DNA of 64,000 nt from Siphonodentalium dalli (Eukaryota > Mollusca > Scaphopoda > Gadilida > Siphonodentaliidae): contig CP136063.1 in the NCBI GenBank assembly GCA_032622095.1, positions 113,730,723-113,794,722 on the forward strand, in the 5' to 3' direction. The notes under the pieces were generated by a model. The model was not told where the DNA came from and did no database searches. It saw only the letters and a program-made list of their open reading frames with translations. The position numbers were made by a program, and so were the translations under genes. Position 1 is the stretch's first letter. Each line of letters starts with the position of its first letter. Shown piece after piece: positions 12,101 through 22,870 of the stretch.

Positions 12101-13340
12101 AGTTATCTCATCTAGGTGGAATCGATTTTTTGCGAAGGTTAACTCCCCTTACACTCACATCAGTATCAAATCAGCCGAGTCGACGCGGAAACAAGACATG
12201 TGCTAACAATGCACATGGCACAGTCGTCTTCCCACGAACATGTAATTTGGGGTGTATTCGAATATCGGTGGGCGAGGTACAACTCGCGAACGTGACGTCA
12301 CGGTGTTCCCGAGCCAGTTACTCGTGTTTGAATCTGTCAAGAACCTGTTCTCGCTGTTCGGTCGAGATATATATATATATTATTCGAGGGGAAGTCCTCT
12401 TAAATTTCCGTATGATAGTAAGTCGTGCTATAAAATCAACCTTTCGGGTTTTCTTGCCACCATTGAGTCCAACGACTTTGTTATATTAAACAGACATGAC
12501 TCATTCGAACATCCAAATTATCCTATACAGGAACGTTCTCTATGTTGTCACATGCTGATGGAAAATCGGAGTCCGATTTGTCTATATTCTGACTATGACT
12601 ATGATTATTTATTCATAACTCATTCATATAATATACAATTATCTACACAGTGTAATATTATAACATTTAATGGGCTATCGGGGACAACATAACCAAGAGG
12701 GTTGTCTATAGCCTGCCGTCCCCGTTGAAAAGTAATATAACTATACATGTAATAATAATTTGATGTTATCTAGGTTTTGTCTTGTTAACTCTAAACATTG
12801 GTATATAAACGTCTGTTTTATTAATAAATAATAGTATAATTCGTTGGTCGTTCACCGTTCATCGCTCAGTTTGTGATGTGGTATATAAAGTAAAAACATG
12901 TGGAATATGAATATGTGGATGAGGCCAGCGGAGAACCATGATAATTGTTTATCCAATGGGTCGAATAAGGTATTCGAATAAGGCAATCGAATAAGGCATT
13001 CGAATAATACATTCCTGTATTTCATCCGATGGGTAAATGATGAGCATGTATTATTTATCCTTCTCTCTTATTGTACAATGTCAGTTATCGCTATACGAAT
13101 ACTATACTACTTACTACACATCGTTGCAATCAGTACAATTTTTGTATGTACATTTGGAAGAATTTCTGAGAATTTAATAAGCATATAATTAGTATATAAT
13201 ATGCATGTAAAGTCTCAAGAAGAAGGTAGTTATCGACCAAAGTTACTCGGAACCGGGTTGGGATGTAATGAAATCGAGGATAATTTCAGTCTTCAAATCG
13301 CCATGCATGGCGCTTCTTTAAATGTTTAATATTTCCTCAG
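12101..13340. other. Intron 1, 3' part, nothing assigned
   Basis: Contains a 146-codon open frame at 12252-12692 with no recognisable domain, then a GC/AT-patterned stretch (12665-12740) vaguely like a LINE 3' tail, then AT-rich intron up to the acceptor at 13340. I do not call a gene here. Confidence 0.45.
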
Positions 13341-13525
13341 GATATGAAGATCGACGTTTGAACTATGACAACAAAAGTGTTCCATACGATCAATTTATCG
13401 CCGATATTCAGCTAATGTCGACACATTGCCAAGTAAAAATGGCGGGATACTCGTATGGCGGGTTATTTGACATGGATGAACTTCTTCTCCCGAGAGCTGG
13501 ACGTCGTTATAAGGACTTATTGCAG
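13341..13525 (+). CDS. GT92 protein, exon B (catalytic DxD exon)
   Basis: Acceptor atttcctcag|GATATG; donor TTGCAG|gtaaat. Entry phase 1 matches the exit of exon A (g + ga = Gly) and the exon leaves in phase 0. It encodes a 'YDQFIADIQLMSTHC' segment (the Q..A..DC region of GT92), then 'YGGLFDMDELLLPRAG'. D-M-D-E at 13469-13480 (about residues 263-266 of the partial protein) is the metal-binding DxD motif, matching the family pattern D.DEF..P. The key acidic residues are intact, so the enzyme is predicted to be active. Confidence 0.92.
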
Positions 13526-14280
13526 GTAAATAGATGCGTATATATACGCATATACATAAATGCAAATTGACCTGTCAAATTGTAATGCAATTCGTTGCAG
13601 AACGCTATAGATCTATTGGTCAGTTATGAGCCCATATACTGAGTGTGGCTGATGGGGTCATTGTCACGAGCCATATAGATCACATTCGTAGCAAGCTTTT
13701 AAAATCGGTCAAATGTAGTGTAGCTAATGTCGCTTACAGTGGCAATCACATTCGTAGCCGCTCTTCATATTCATGTGGGCTTATTATACTATAGTGAATG
13801 AGATTTGTTTGGCTACTCTTGAGTCTAGATGAACGAAAAACAACTTCATTAGGAAATAAATATATGAGATATTAGTTTATATCACATGAAACCCCTATAA
13901 TATCATTGAAATATCCATTACATATTTTCTTATCTGTCACTAGTGGCTAATAGCTAATAGTCCAAGCGGTAATCACTTTCATTGTATACCTGCGCGCGTG
14001 ACATTATAACGAGAAACTGTGAATTAATATTGAAAACTGATTATTTGTTTTGATTAAAATTATATTATTGACAAATGTTACCAATAAATAACCCAATAGA
14101 CGTCAAATAAAGACGAAACTAAAAGGGACTATATTTCTTTCCGCGTGTAGCGCAGTACTGACGTATAGTAGTGAAGCGTCTGAGCCAACACAAGACTTGT
14201 ATACAGTTTGCGTCTTCTCTACAGAGCTGATATTGTTAAAAAGGCATAAAGCTTTATTTTTTTTTCATGTGATATACAAG
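13526..14280. other. GT92 intron 2, 5' part
   Basis: The intron runs 13526-20122. No gene or repeat family recognised in this first stretch; it is AT-rich and looks unique. Confidence 0.5.
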
Positions 14281-14424
14281 ATCTGCAACTCATTATGTTG
14301 GGATATAAGATTTTATGAAACTCGTTTCATAAATTTGATTCACAACTCGTCTACGACTCGTTGTAAATCAAATTTATCAAACTCGTTTCATAAAATCTTA
14401 TATCCCAACATAACTCGTTGGAGA
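14281..14424. mobile_element. Palindromic MITE, about 65-bp arms
   Basis: 14281-14350 is the near-perfect reverse complement of 14355-14424: atctgcaact..ttgggatataagattttatg on the left, cataaaatcttatatcccaa..agat on the right, meeting at 'tctacga'. Inside each arm 'aactcgt' recurs. The end sequence matches the palindrome at 58991-59135 (atctacaactcgt), so both are one MITE family with different interiors. Confidence 0.85.
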
Positions 14425-15408
14425 TCCTCTATATATACCTGATGTTTTCGATTAATGTCGTGAAATTGCTCGAGTTCTATCCAATATATAGCTTAATAAA
14501 TTAACGAAAGGTTATTGTACCCTATACGGTAAAATAGCCAGCAAGTCTATTCTACCGTATAATCAATTTGGCGCCCATTTTGACGTCAACGCACATGACG
14601 TCCAAATATGGCGTTATCATCTTCGAATACCCAAGTTTTTGAGAAGGCGGGTTCGTCAATTGATGTCGAAGGCACCACCGAGGTGAGTATATAGCGCCGA
14701 TCGTGGGTGCCATGTGTGCGGGAGGGGTAGCCACTTCGGCTGGTAGGCGCCCGGGGGTCCTCCCCGGGGACAAATTAAAATCTGATGCACTGAGAGTGAT
14801 TCTAGATCGACCAAAGAGCTTTTCTTCGGCATCCTATACATGTACATACATGTAGTAAAAAATAAATGGGTTTTATTTCCATAAACAAAATATCTCTAAT
14901 ACTGCAACCCGGATGTGTTATTCACATAAATAACGAGTGAATGGTAATTTGATTTGTGTATCTGGGCGGAATTTTCAGTTATTTGATGGGGTAGATGGTC
15001 TCTTCGTGCAATGGGGTGATCGCGAAAGAAAAAAAAACCCTGCAGTTTAATGAATTTTACTGAAGTGCATGGTTGTGTAATTTAAATATATATTATATAA
15101 TGATATTCCAGTGTTTGAATCTTCATAGCTCGCGCGTGGTTAGCAGTTGGTATGTCAATTTGTCTGAATGTGCTGACTATATTGACACAGAATAACAGTT
15201 GTATATGATATATAGATGCACACCTATGTACATGTACAGTATATATCACAATACACGGAATTACACTATTTATTCTGCTGTCTTATGTAACCTAGTTTAA
15301 TTGCTTATTACCTTCACTCAACATACAACATGAGTATTGGGACAACATTAACATGATTGTCTATCAATATTGGAACCCACATTCAGACTTGTAGGCCTAT
15401 GCTCTTCC
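14425..15408. other. Intron 2 spacer
   Basis: No gene or clear repeat seen. Short microsatellite-like stretches only. Confidence 0.5.
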
Positions 15409-15560
15409 CATCTCTCGGCGAAAGAGCTTCCTTTTAATGACTCCTTCCCCCCCCCGTAGCCGATGTGGTTAGGTCGTGAACAAGATCATCGCGCTCATGA
15501 ATCAATGAGATTTGCGCGGGTTCTAACCCCGACATGTGCGAACATCCGGAATGATACTGC
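15409..15560 (+). mobile_element. Degenerate tRNA-derived SINE
   Basis: Box A-like 'tagccgatgtgg' at 15467-15478 and box B-like 'ggttctaaccc' at 15519-15529, about 50 bp apart, inside a tRNA-like stretch. Upstream 'ctctcggcgaaagagcttcc' is shared with the better-preserved copy at 38709-38900. Box B carries a change from the canonical GGTTCGAACCC and a C run interrupts the 5' part, so this is an old copy. Confidence 0.75.
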
Positions 15561-16326
15561 ATGTCCTTTGTAGGGCACGTTTCGCGTCTAATCCATATGC
15601 AACTAATTAATTAGACAAGGACCAGTCCCTCGCGAGAAATTCGACAACTGTCTACATTTCTATTTCATGGAATTAAAAGTACATTTTAATGAATGATTTT
15701 CGTTTCAAATTTGATAGTAGAGACCTTTCGCAAAACTCACGTTTACGATTACGGATACGGATAGGGTACTACGTCACCAACATTTGTGTACTTTCTAATC
15801 GTTGTCGTATTTTACTATCCGCAATAACGGTTACGATTTCATGGTTTCTAATAAGCTCAAATAACACCTGAAATTTATTTTCTGCAATATATCACTTTAC
15901 TCCGTTCGAGACTGTATATGTATATCATGTAAACCATCCAGTTGTATTGAGCTACGACCTCGATATGCTGTTTAGATTGTCAATCACTGTACTCGTCGTC
16001 GTGAATCTCGAGCTTCCCGCGAAATAAGATCGCTATTCACAACGGATAGTAATCGCTGGCTGCGACACAACACTTTGCAGTAATATATAGAAGTACACTA
16101 TGAAACCAGTCGCCAAAAAAACACGACTGACATGGATTTGATGGTACTAAAAGAATATTTGGCACACCCACCAACATCACCGTGTCGACTTTGTTACGAT
16201 TTGATAGGACAAATCAGAAGTGATGCACATCAGCGAGCACAACAAACTTATGTCTGATTTCCTAAACCCAAAGAGGTGATAGGCCTGTATAGGATAGGAT
16301 ATTAATTGATTCCCAATACACATACA

Positions 16327-17127
16327 CAGAGACGTGGCGACAGGGGGGGGGGTTGGGGGGTGTCTCACCCTCCAACTTTGGTCAATTTTATTTTCAACAG
16401 TTGGAAATTTCATACCTGACACAACATTAGTTGGAAATTTTACACCAACAATAGGTTGATAATGTTCTTGTAGTTTGATTTTCAAACAACTTATTGTGGG
16501 GAATTTATTGTTTTTGGACCAATATTTGCATATTTTCCTTCTTTTGATAAAAATTTTGGACTGAAATGGCCATCAGTTAGAATTTTTCCAACCTTAGGGG
16601 TGTCAGGTTGGAAATTTCCAACACTTGGAAAGCTTGTGTCTTGGTCCCTCCCCGTGGCCAGTCAAAAACTTAAAGAAAATAATATTGTCCTACATTTGGT
16701 CAAAATTGTCACTGGAATTGTCATCAGTTGGAAATTTCCAACTCTATGAATGCTTGAGGCTAGTCTGGATGCCAGGATTTTGCGATGATCTTGTTCACGT
16801 TTTAAAAAAACTTTCGCCCGGTGTGTCCTGGTCCCTCCCCGTGGCCAATAAAAAACTGCTAATGAGTTTAAGAAAACAATATTTTACTACATTTGGTTAA
16901 AATCGTTGACTGAAAATTTCCAAACTAAGGGAGAGTATGAGGTTTGAAATTTCCAACACTAGGAAAGTTTGAGGTCAGTCTAGATGCTAGGATTTTGCGA
17001 TTTTCTTGTTTAGTTTTCACAATTTTCTCACACCGGGCCGAACAACCATGATCGGCCCGGTGGGTCCTGGTCTATTGCCCGTAGTCGTGTGCACACCCCC
17101 AACGGAAACCCTCTAGCCACGTCCTTG
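16327..17127 (+). mobile_element. hAT-type MITE with perfect 8-bp target duplication
   Basis: The 8-bp sequence cacataca stands immediately left (16319-16326) and right (17128-17135). The termini are CAGAGACGTGGC on the left and the complement of CAAGGACGTGGC on the right, imperfect inverted repeats of hAT type (CAG/CAA start, 8-bp duplication). A G run follows the left end. The 801-bp interior has no transposase but repeats the palindrome TTGGAAATTTCCAA several times. Relatives are at 40152-40679, 41847-42608 and, reversed, 60281-60727. Confidence 0.9.
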
Positions 17128-18354
17128 CACATACATATTACATAATAATGATGACAATTATGGATAATTCTGTCGTAAATTGTGGGGGATGGCATAATCT
17201 GGCTAGACTGTCTTTCTGCAGAAATCGCGTTGAAATGAAATTGCGGACTGAAAGGGTCTTGAAGTGGTGGCGTCGTGGTTGATGCGAGGTCCAAATTTAG
17301 GAACCGCTCTTCCCCCATCAGCATAACGCCTATCAGGTCATCCATATGATAACAACGAACTGAATTTCCACCACATATGACCTGGCATTTATACCTGTTT
17401 TGCCATAATATATCACGAGAATCCCGGGTCGTACGTTGTGACTGGTCGAATTATTGACAATATAAACAGGTCATGATTATCGCATTGTTGCAAATGAGAC
17501 GATAAGTGAAGTATTAAGGGACTGTATACCAAACACACGCTTTGAGTTGTAATAGTGGTACGAAATAATGATGGTACGTGTTCGTCAAAACTCTTACGCG
17601 TAGTCGTTTTGCGAAAGGACTTTTTGGCCACACGGATAGACTTACGACTACGAATAGCTATCCGTATTCGTAATCGTAAACGTGAGGATGCGAAAGGTCT
17701 CTAGTACTGCTATTGGGCTTGAAAATTGCTATCTCGCTGTCGTCTGTCATCGTTATGCGACTCGCTTGCCTGTTTATTTGCGCGCACTCAATGCATTTTG
17801 TTGAATTGACTGGTTCCTGGTCAAAAGCTGCAAAATCAGAAAGCGTGGTAACCTGACCCCTCCAGAGCCCCATTATCTGAACATTTCCCACCAATGTTTA
17901 TGAATCCTTCTGCACCTGTGTTATCTTTCATCTGCTCACATTAACCGAACATCCCTCAAAATTAATAATAGACCATTGACAAGTATCTTTTTTATAACTT
18001 AATGGGAGAAAAGGCTAACTAATTAATCTCATGCACATATCACGCATGGAGATACTTCGAATTGCACATAATATTCAGGATGTATACCAGGATGTACATG
18101 TATCCGGATATTATGCTACTCGCGTGCATGCGTACAGGTATATACGTGGCGAACGTCTCTCAGTCATGTGTACATTAGGGATACTGCATGCGATGTAATG
18201 ATCGTTTCATGCATGACATCGAGGTGTAGGGCTATTTATCCCCTATGTAGAATGTTAAGCCTTCTTATGCATCATTGTTCCTCAAGGGCCATACCACGCC
18301 GTATCCCGGTGTTCTTGTTCGCATATGTTAACTAAACAGGAAACAATTATTTTG
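17128..18354. other. Intron 2 spacer
   Basis: No gene seen. 18275-18320 resembles part of the palindrome at 19301-19416 (accacgccgtatccc). The rest is unassigned. Confidence 0.5.
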
Positions 18355-19052
18355 TATTACCCTGCAAAAAATGTCGTCGCTATATAGAGAAGACATGTTT
18401 TACAAAGGTAATAACAATCTCGTATCCCCCTTGTAAAACTGATAGTACCCTGCAAAAAATGTTGTCGCTATATAGAGAAGACAGGTTTTACAAGGGTAAT
18501 AACAATCTCGTGTCCCTCTTGTAAAACTGATATTACACTGCAAAAAAATGTCGTCGCTATATAGAGAAGACAGGTTTTACAAGGATAATAACAATCTCGT
18601 ATCCCCCTTGTAAAACTGATATTACCCTGCAAAAAAATGTTGTCGCTCTATAGAGAAGACAGGTTTTACAAGGATAATAACAATCTCGTATCCCCCTTGT
18701 AAAACTGATATTACCCGCAAAACATGTCGTCGCTATATAGAGAAGACAGGTTTTACAAGGGTAATAACAATCCCGTATCCCCCTTGTAAAACTGATATTA
18801 CCCCGCAAAAAAATGTCGTCACTATATATATAGAGAAGAATTTTTTTTACAAAGGTAATAACAATCCCGTATCCCCCTTGTAAAACTGATATTACCCTGC
18901 AAAAAAATGTCGTCGCTATATGGAGTAGACAGGTTTTACAAGGGTAATAACAGTCTCGTATCCCCCTTGTAAAACTGATATTACCTCGCAAAAAAATGTC
19001 ACTATATATAGAGAAGAATATTTTTACAAGGGTAATAACAATCCCGTATCAC
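18355..19052 (+). repeat. Tandem repeat of about 89 bp, eight units, each with a hairpin
   Basis: Units begin 'taccctgcaaaaaa' and contain 'gtcgtcgctatatagagaagacag'-like sequence, then 'ttttacaagggtaataac', then 'atcccccttgtaaaactga'. The pair ttttacaaggg/cccttgtaaaa in every unit is inverted and would fold into a stem of 11-12 bp with a loop of about 20. It makes a spurious 144-codon minus-strand frame. No spacer diversity, so not CRISPR. Confidence 0.93.
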
Positions 19053-19300
19053 GTTGATTCCTGGTGTGCTGATTATTGTGCTTTGATATCCACTAACAGA
19101 TAGTTTCCGAAAGTAAAGGAGACCAGCAAGTATTTATTGAAAAAAATGAAAAACAGCTATATTCCGTTGATTCTACAAACAGTCCAGGAGAATAGAGTTA
19201 TTTCCCATTTGACATTAATTTCGACTCTGATGGCCTAATACATGTGATATTCTATATTATGTGGGAACATCTTGTTAATATAGACCGGGGATAAATACGT

Positions 19301-19416
19301 TGCACGGCTTGTTGATGTGGGGATACGGTGGGGTATGCCCCGGTTGAGGCCCCTATCCCCGATACAATCCTCAACCGGGGCATACCACACCGTATCCACC
19401 CTCAACAAGCCGTGTA
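19301..19416. repeat. Palindrome with 48-bp arms
   Basis: 19301-19349 (tgcacggcttgttga..ccccggttgagg) is the reverse complement, with a few mismatches, of 19369-19416 (cctcaaccgggg..caacaagccgtgt), around a 19-bp loop. GC-rich compared with its surroundings. Probably a small hairpin MITE; a related fragment is near 18275-18320. Confidence 0.85.
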
Positions 19417-19546
19417 ACTTATAATATCATGCAGGTGTTTTGAAACAGAAACTCTTTACGGGAACTGAAACGTTGGATTATCTAACGTCATAATGACCCC
19501 TGCAAGCAAATGTGCATTGTAAGATACTACAATACTCCCGTTCAAA

Positions 19547-19858
19547 TTAAAGACACATGTCTCGTATGAACCACACCGCTATACCTATATTTGCGAATAT
19601 CTGTCCGTCTGTCTGTGTTCCATAGAAATTAACTGGGAAATCCGCATACAGGTCTATGCAAATTTTCACTCCCAGAATATATTTATATAGTTGATTGTAT
19701 ATCGTGTCTTTGTATTCCACCGTTCGCAAATGCTCAAGGACGTGTGTTCGAATACGATTATAAATCATAAGTATGTTGTTATACACTGTTAAAATATCAG
19801 GAGAACCAAAAGAAGCATTATTTTGTTCTTGGTGACGAATCACAGTTTGTATAACCTA
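19547..19858 (-). other. Unassigned minus-strand open frame of about 100 codons
   Basis: Open from a possible acceptor (aatgtag|GTT, at 19856) to a TAA at 19547. The composition is protein-like (balanced hydrophobic and charged residues, not a repeat translation), but I recognise no domain. It lies antisense in intron 2. It could be a fragment of a retroelement tail or chance; confidence that it is a real exon is low. Confidence 0.2.
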
Positions 19859-20122
19859 CATTAACTGCATTTACCAATCGTTTGGTTCGTGAAATCCACA
19901 GAACCGGTGGTGATATCTGAAGAATCATTAGTAACTGAATACGTTTGGCAACTCGACCACCATCATCAATCATCGCCACCGTCACCATCGCCGCACTAAC
20001 TATATATATTGTGGCGTATCACGCCAACAACAATTTGATAGAATATAAACCAAACTGTATATGTAGTTTCCATAAACCAAACCGTCTATTACTTGTATTC
20101 ACTGTTGAATTTTTTTTTCTAG

Positions 20123-20343
20123 CACCTCTCCGTATCATACCCAGATGCAGGCACTTTCTTATTCCGAGCAGAGATGTTTCCATTCGATTGGCCAGGAATT
20201 GAGACGGATGATGAAGAGTTACTATTCTTGAAATATCAGATACGAACTACCTCCAGCACAGAAGCACACAAGTCGATCCATATTCCCAACCGCACCGAGA
20301 GTGTCAATGTTCACAGCACCGTCTCAGAGTCAGGGTTCACACA
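20123..20343 (+). CDS. GT92 protein, exon C
   Basis: Acceptor gaatttttttttctag|CACCTC; donor TTCACACA|gtgagt. Entry phase 0, exit phase 2, both matching the neighbours. The exon encodes 'AGTFLFRAEMFPFDWPG', an acidic turn, then 'EAHKSIHIPNRTESVNVHSTVSESGF'. The K.I..P..V..V..H pattern is the conserved C-terminal half of the GT92 domain. There is one potential N-glycosylation site (NRT). No stop or frameshift. Confidence 0.9.
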
Positions 20344-21226
20344 GTGAGTACCTGCACAATGTATGAACACAAGGCAATCGATAATACGATTATCAAGTGC
20401 ATTATATAATACGAAATATGTCAAATAAGTATCTCTTTATAACAAGTAATTATATAGTTTCCTGTGTATAAAATAATAAATAATAATCTAAGACACCTGT
20501 CTGTCTGTAAACGCTTCTATCAATTAATATTGAATTTATTTCGATTTGTCTGTTATATAATACACACAACTGTCGGGACAGTTTTACGGGCTGATTTAGA
20601 ACAGAAACTCCAGGCGATCTCGCAGGAAACATTCGGAGCGTATACCCGGAGCCTATACCAAGAGGGACAACTATATCATGTTGCACCTAATACGCACACG
20701 CTTGACTACCAAAAGATAACATATGGGGGTTCACGATATGATGGCTATTGGCATACAATCGCGACCACGGGAGGCACGCGTGGTTTCGATTGACTATCAT
20801 ATTTAATCTGAAGGGTAATAAGTTTGTACCTTTACGAAATAACGGCGATTTGTATGAGAAATTGCAACACCACAATAGATCAACTATGGTGAAATATAAG
20901 TCAAATTCTTCTATAGGGTGGGTGGTTTGTGGCCCGGAAAAGACACACTGTCTTAACAATGACAACAATTAAGGTATCATACATTCTGCCGATACAGCAT
21001 GGTAGGACGTTAGGCTTGCTACGTGTGCCAAATTTGTCTGAAAGCCGTTTTAATAGCGAACATCCATACGCATTGTGGTGGGTAAATCCCAGTTTGGTTG
21101 ACCCCCCCCCCCCCCTATTTCCAATCGATATACGTCAACGCAAATTCTACATTTCATGCCGAGAGAAATGGCGCAAAAACCACAAGAATGCCCATAGTAT
21201 AAACATTTGACACATGCGCACACACA
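20344..21226. other. GT92 intron 3, 5' part
   Basis: The intron runs 20344-28662. This part has no recognised gene. It includes a C run at about 21101-21115. Confidence 0.5.
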
Positions 21227-21660
21227 GTGTGTGCAAGCTATTGTTCGGAAAACAACGTCAGAAAGTTTAAAAGTCTACTTAACAGCTACTCGTTTGGAGA
21301 AGTATTCAGATGCCGAGATGTAAATTTGGCATATAACTCGTTCATTAAAATTTATTCACTTGCTCAAGAGGAGGCATTTCCCTTAACAAGCAAAAAAATG
21401 CCAACTAAATATATTAAGCGCGAACCTTGGATGACAAGGGGTCTATTGAAATCGTCAATAGAAAAACATAAGATATATATCAATAAATAAAAAATTCCAT
21501 CCAACCACAACATTGACAAATATAAGAATTACAATGACAAAACCGAGAACAAATGTCTCATTAATACTTCCAAAACACCTTTCCCCAATGTATGGAACTG
21601 CTTGAACGCTTCGCAAAAATCAAAAACAATTCAATAAGTCTATCACCAATAATCTGTTAT
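21227..21660 (+). pseudogene. LINE fragment (linker before the reverse transcriptase)
   Basis: An 87-codon frame contains 'AYNSFIKIYSLAQEEAFPL' followed by 'PWMTRGLLKSSIEKHKIY', the typical linker between endonuclease and reverse transcriptase of CR1/L2/Jockey-like LINEs (..FP......PWMT..L..SI..K..LY.K). Downstream codons read 'NKYKNYNDKTENKCLIN'-like remnants with stops. It breaks off next to the TAGTCCA-family element starting at 21743. Dead fragment. Confidence 0.7.
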
Positions 21661-22489
21661 CACAATGTAGTAATGATACGATATGCAAAACTCGAGAATA
21701 TAAATGCTGCAGAGTAACAACTTGAAATTACTGATCTGTTATTAGTCCAGGCACATTAGGCGTGAATGGGGAAAAGTAAGGAAATAAATCCGGGAAAGCT
21801 GATTTTTTAATATTATTTAGGCCATAACATCGCGGATGCGTCACGAAAAGTCCCCTAAAATCGGAGTTGAGCTTTCGGAGTTAACCAATGTTTTCCATAA
21901 AAAAATAAAAACTTTTAAGTTTTTCACAATCATAGGAATAATGGGATGATATAACAATTTTTCAGCCGAAACATATACCAAATGTACTCAATATTGTTCA
22001 ATACACAATTCTCGAACCAGAGATACAAATTCAACGGGGGGATTTGAATGAATTTCGCGGATATGGATATAAAATAACATAATGACCCAAAAAAATGACG
22101 ATTTTTTCAGACAAACTGTCCTATTCGATGTCAAATTTCTCGGGCTATTCATTACGTAGGCGCAAGCAATTTGTTTTAAAAACTGCACAGACATCACTCC
22201 TGCAATATAATATGCGGGATTAGCAACTATACTTATGATAAGTGGTCAATACTTGTAAAAACATAACCCTACCCCCTAAACTGGCTCTCGTCACATTTTG
22301 CTCTTCCGCTAGTACAAGTGCTTGTTGTAGAAAACACACCAACTGTGAAAAGGGCGATAAAATCATGGAACTTGGCACATATGTTCCTTATACGCTACTG
22401 CTCATTTTCACATGTGGCGACATTTGCAACAGGCTCTTCTTTAGCAACGGTTGATAGGCAACTACCCGGCATCGGATTAATGCATATGT

Positions 22490-22870
22490 CTGATATTATA
22501 TGTGTTCTAACAAACTAAACTACGTCGTGTAGCATGTTTATGGTGAACATAATTGTTGTCAGTTTTGACATGACTGACAAATTACCATATTTCTTACTTA
22601 CAAGGGGTGACGGTTGCTAGGGACACACACACAATCTAAAAATGCACATATGACTGATATTATGGTAGCTTTAACAAACTAAACCACACCTAATAGCCCT
22701 TTTATGTTGAAAACAATTATAATAGTTGTTGTTAGTGTTGAGCTGGCTGAATAAAATACCATATAATTCTTACATATATGAGTGGTAACTGTTGCCAGGG
22801 TCATACCCGAAAATCAAAAATGCACACATGACTGATATTATGGTAGTATTAACGTTTTTAGGTGAACACA
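22490..22870 (-). repeat. Subterminal ~170-bp repeats, left arm of TAGTCCA copy 1
   Basis: Consecutive blocks share 'acaaactaaac', 'tgactgatattatggtag', 'aacaattat' and 'ggttgctagggac'. They are the reverse complement of the right-arm blocks at 25080-25600. Confidence 0.8.

Noticed and set aside
5820-12115. Open frames in the 174-bp array
   Set aside because: They are translations of satellite units; each unit contains stops and the frames start and end with unit variants.
12252-12692. 146-codon plus-strand frame in intron 1
   Set aside because: No recognisable domain, no splice context linking it to the gene; kept only as unassigned sequence.
18557-18991. 144-codon minus-strand frame with repeated 'ISFTRGIRDCYYPCKTC'
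   Set aside because: Translation of the 89-bp tandem repeat; the frame is broken in neighbouring units.
18355-19052. CRISPR-like array
   Set aside because: Whole units repeat, including what would be spacers; eukaryotic context; no cas genes.
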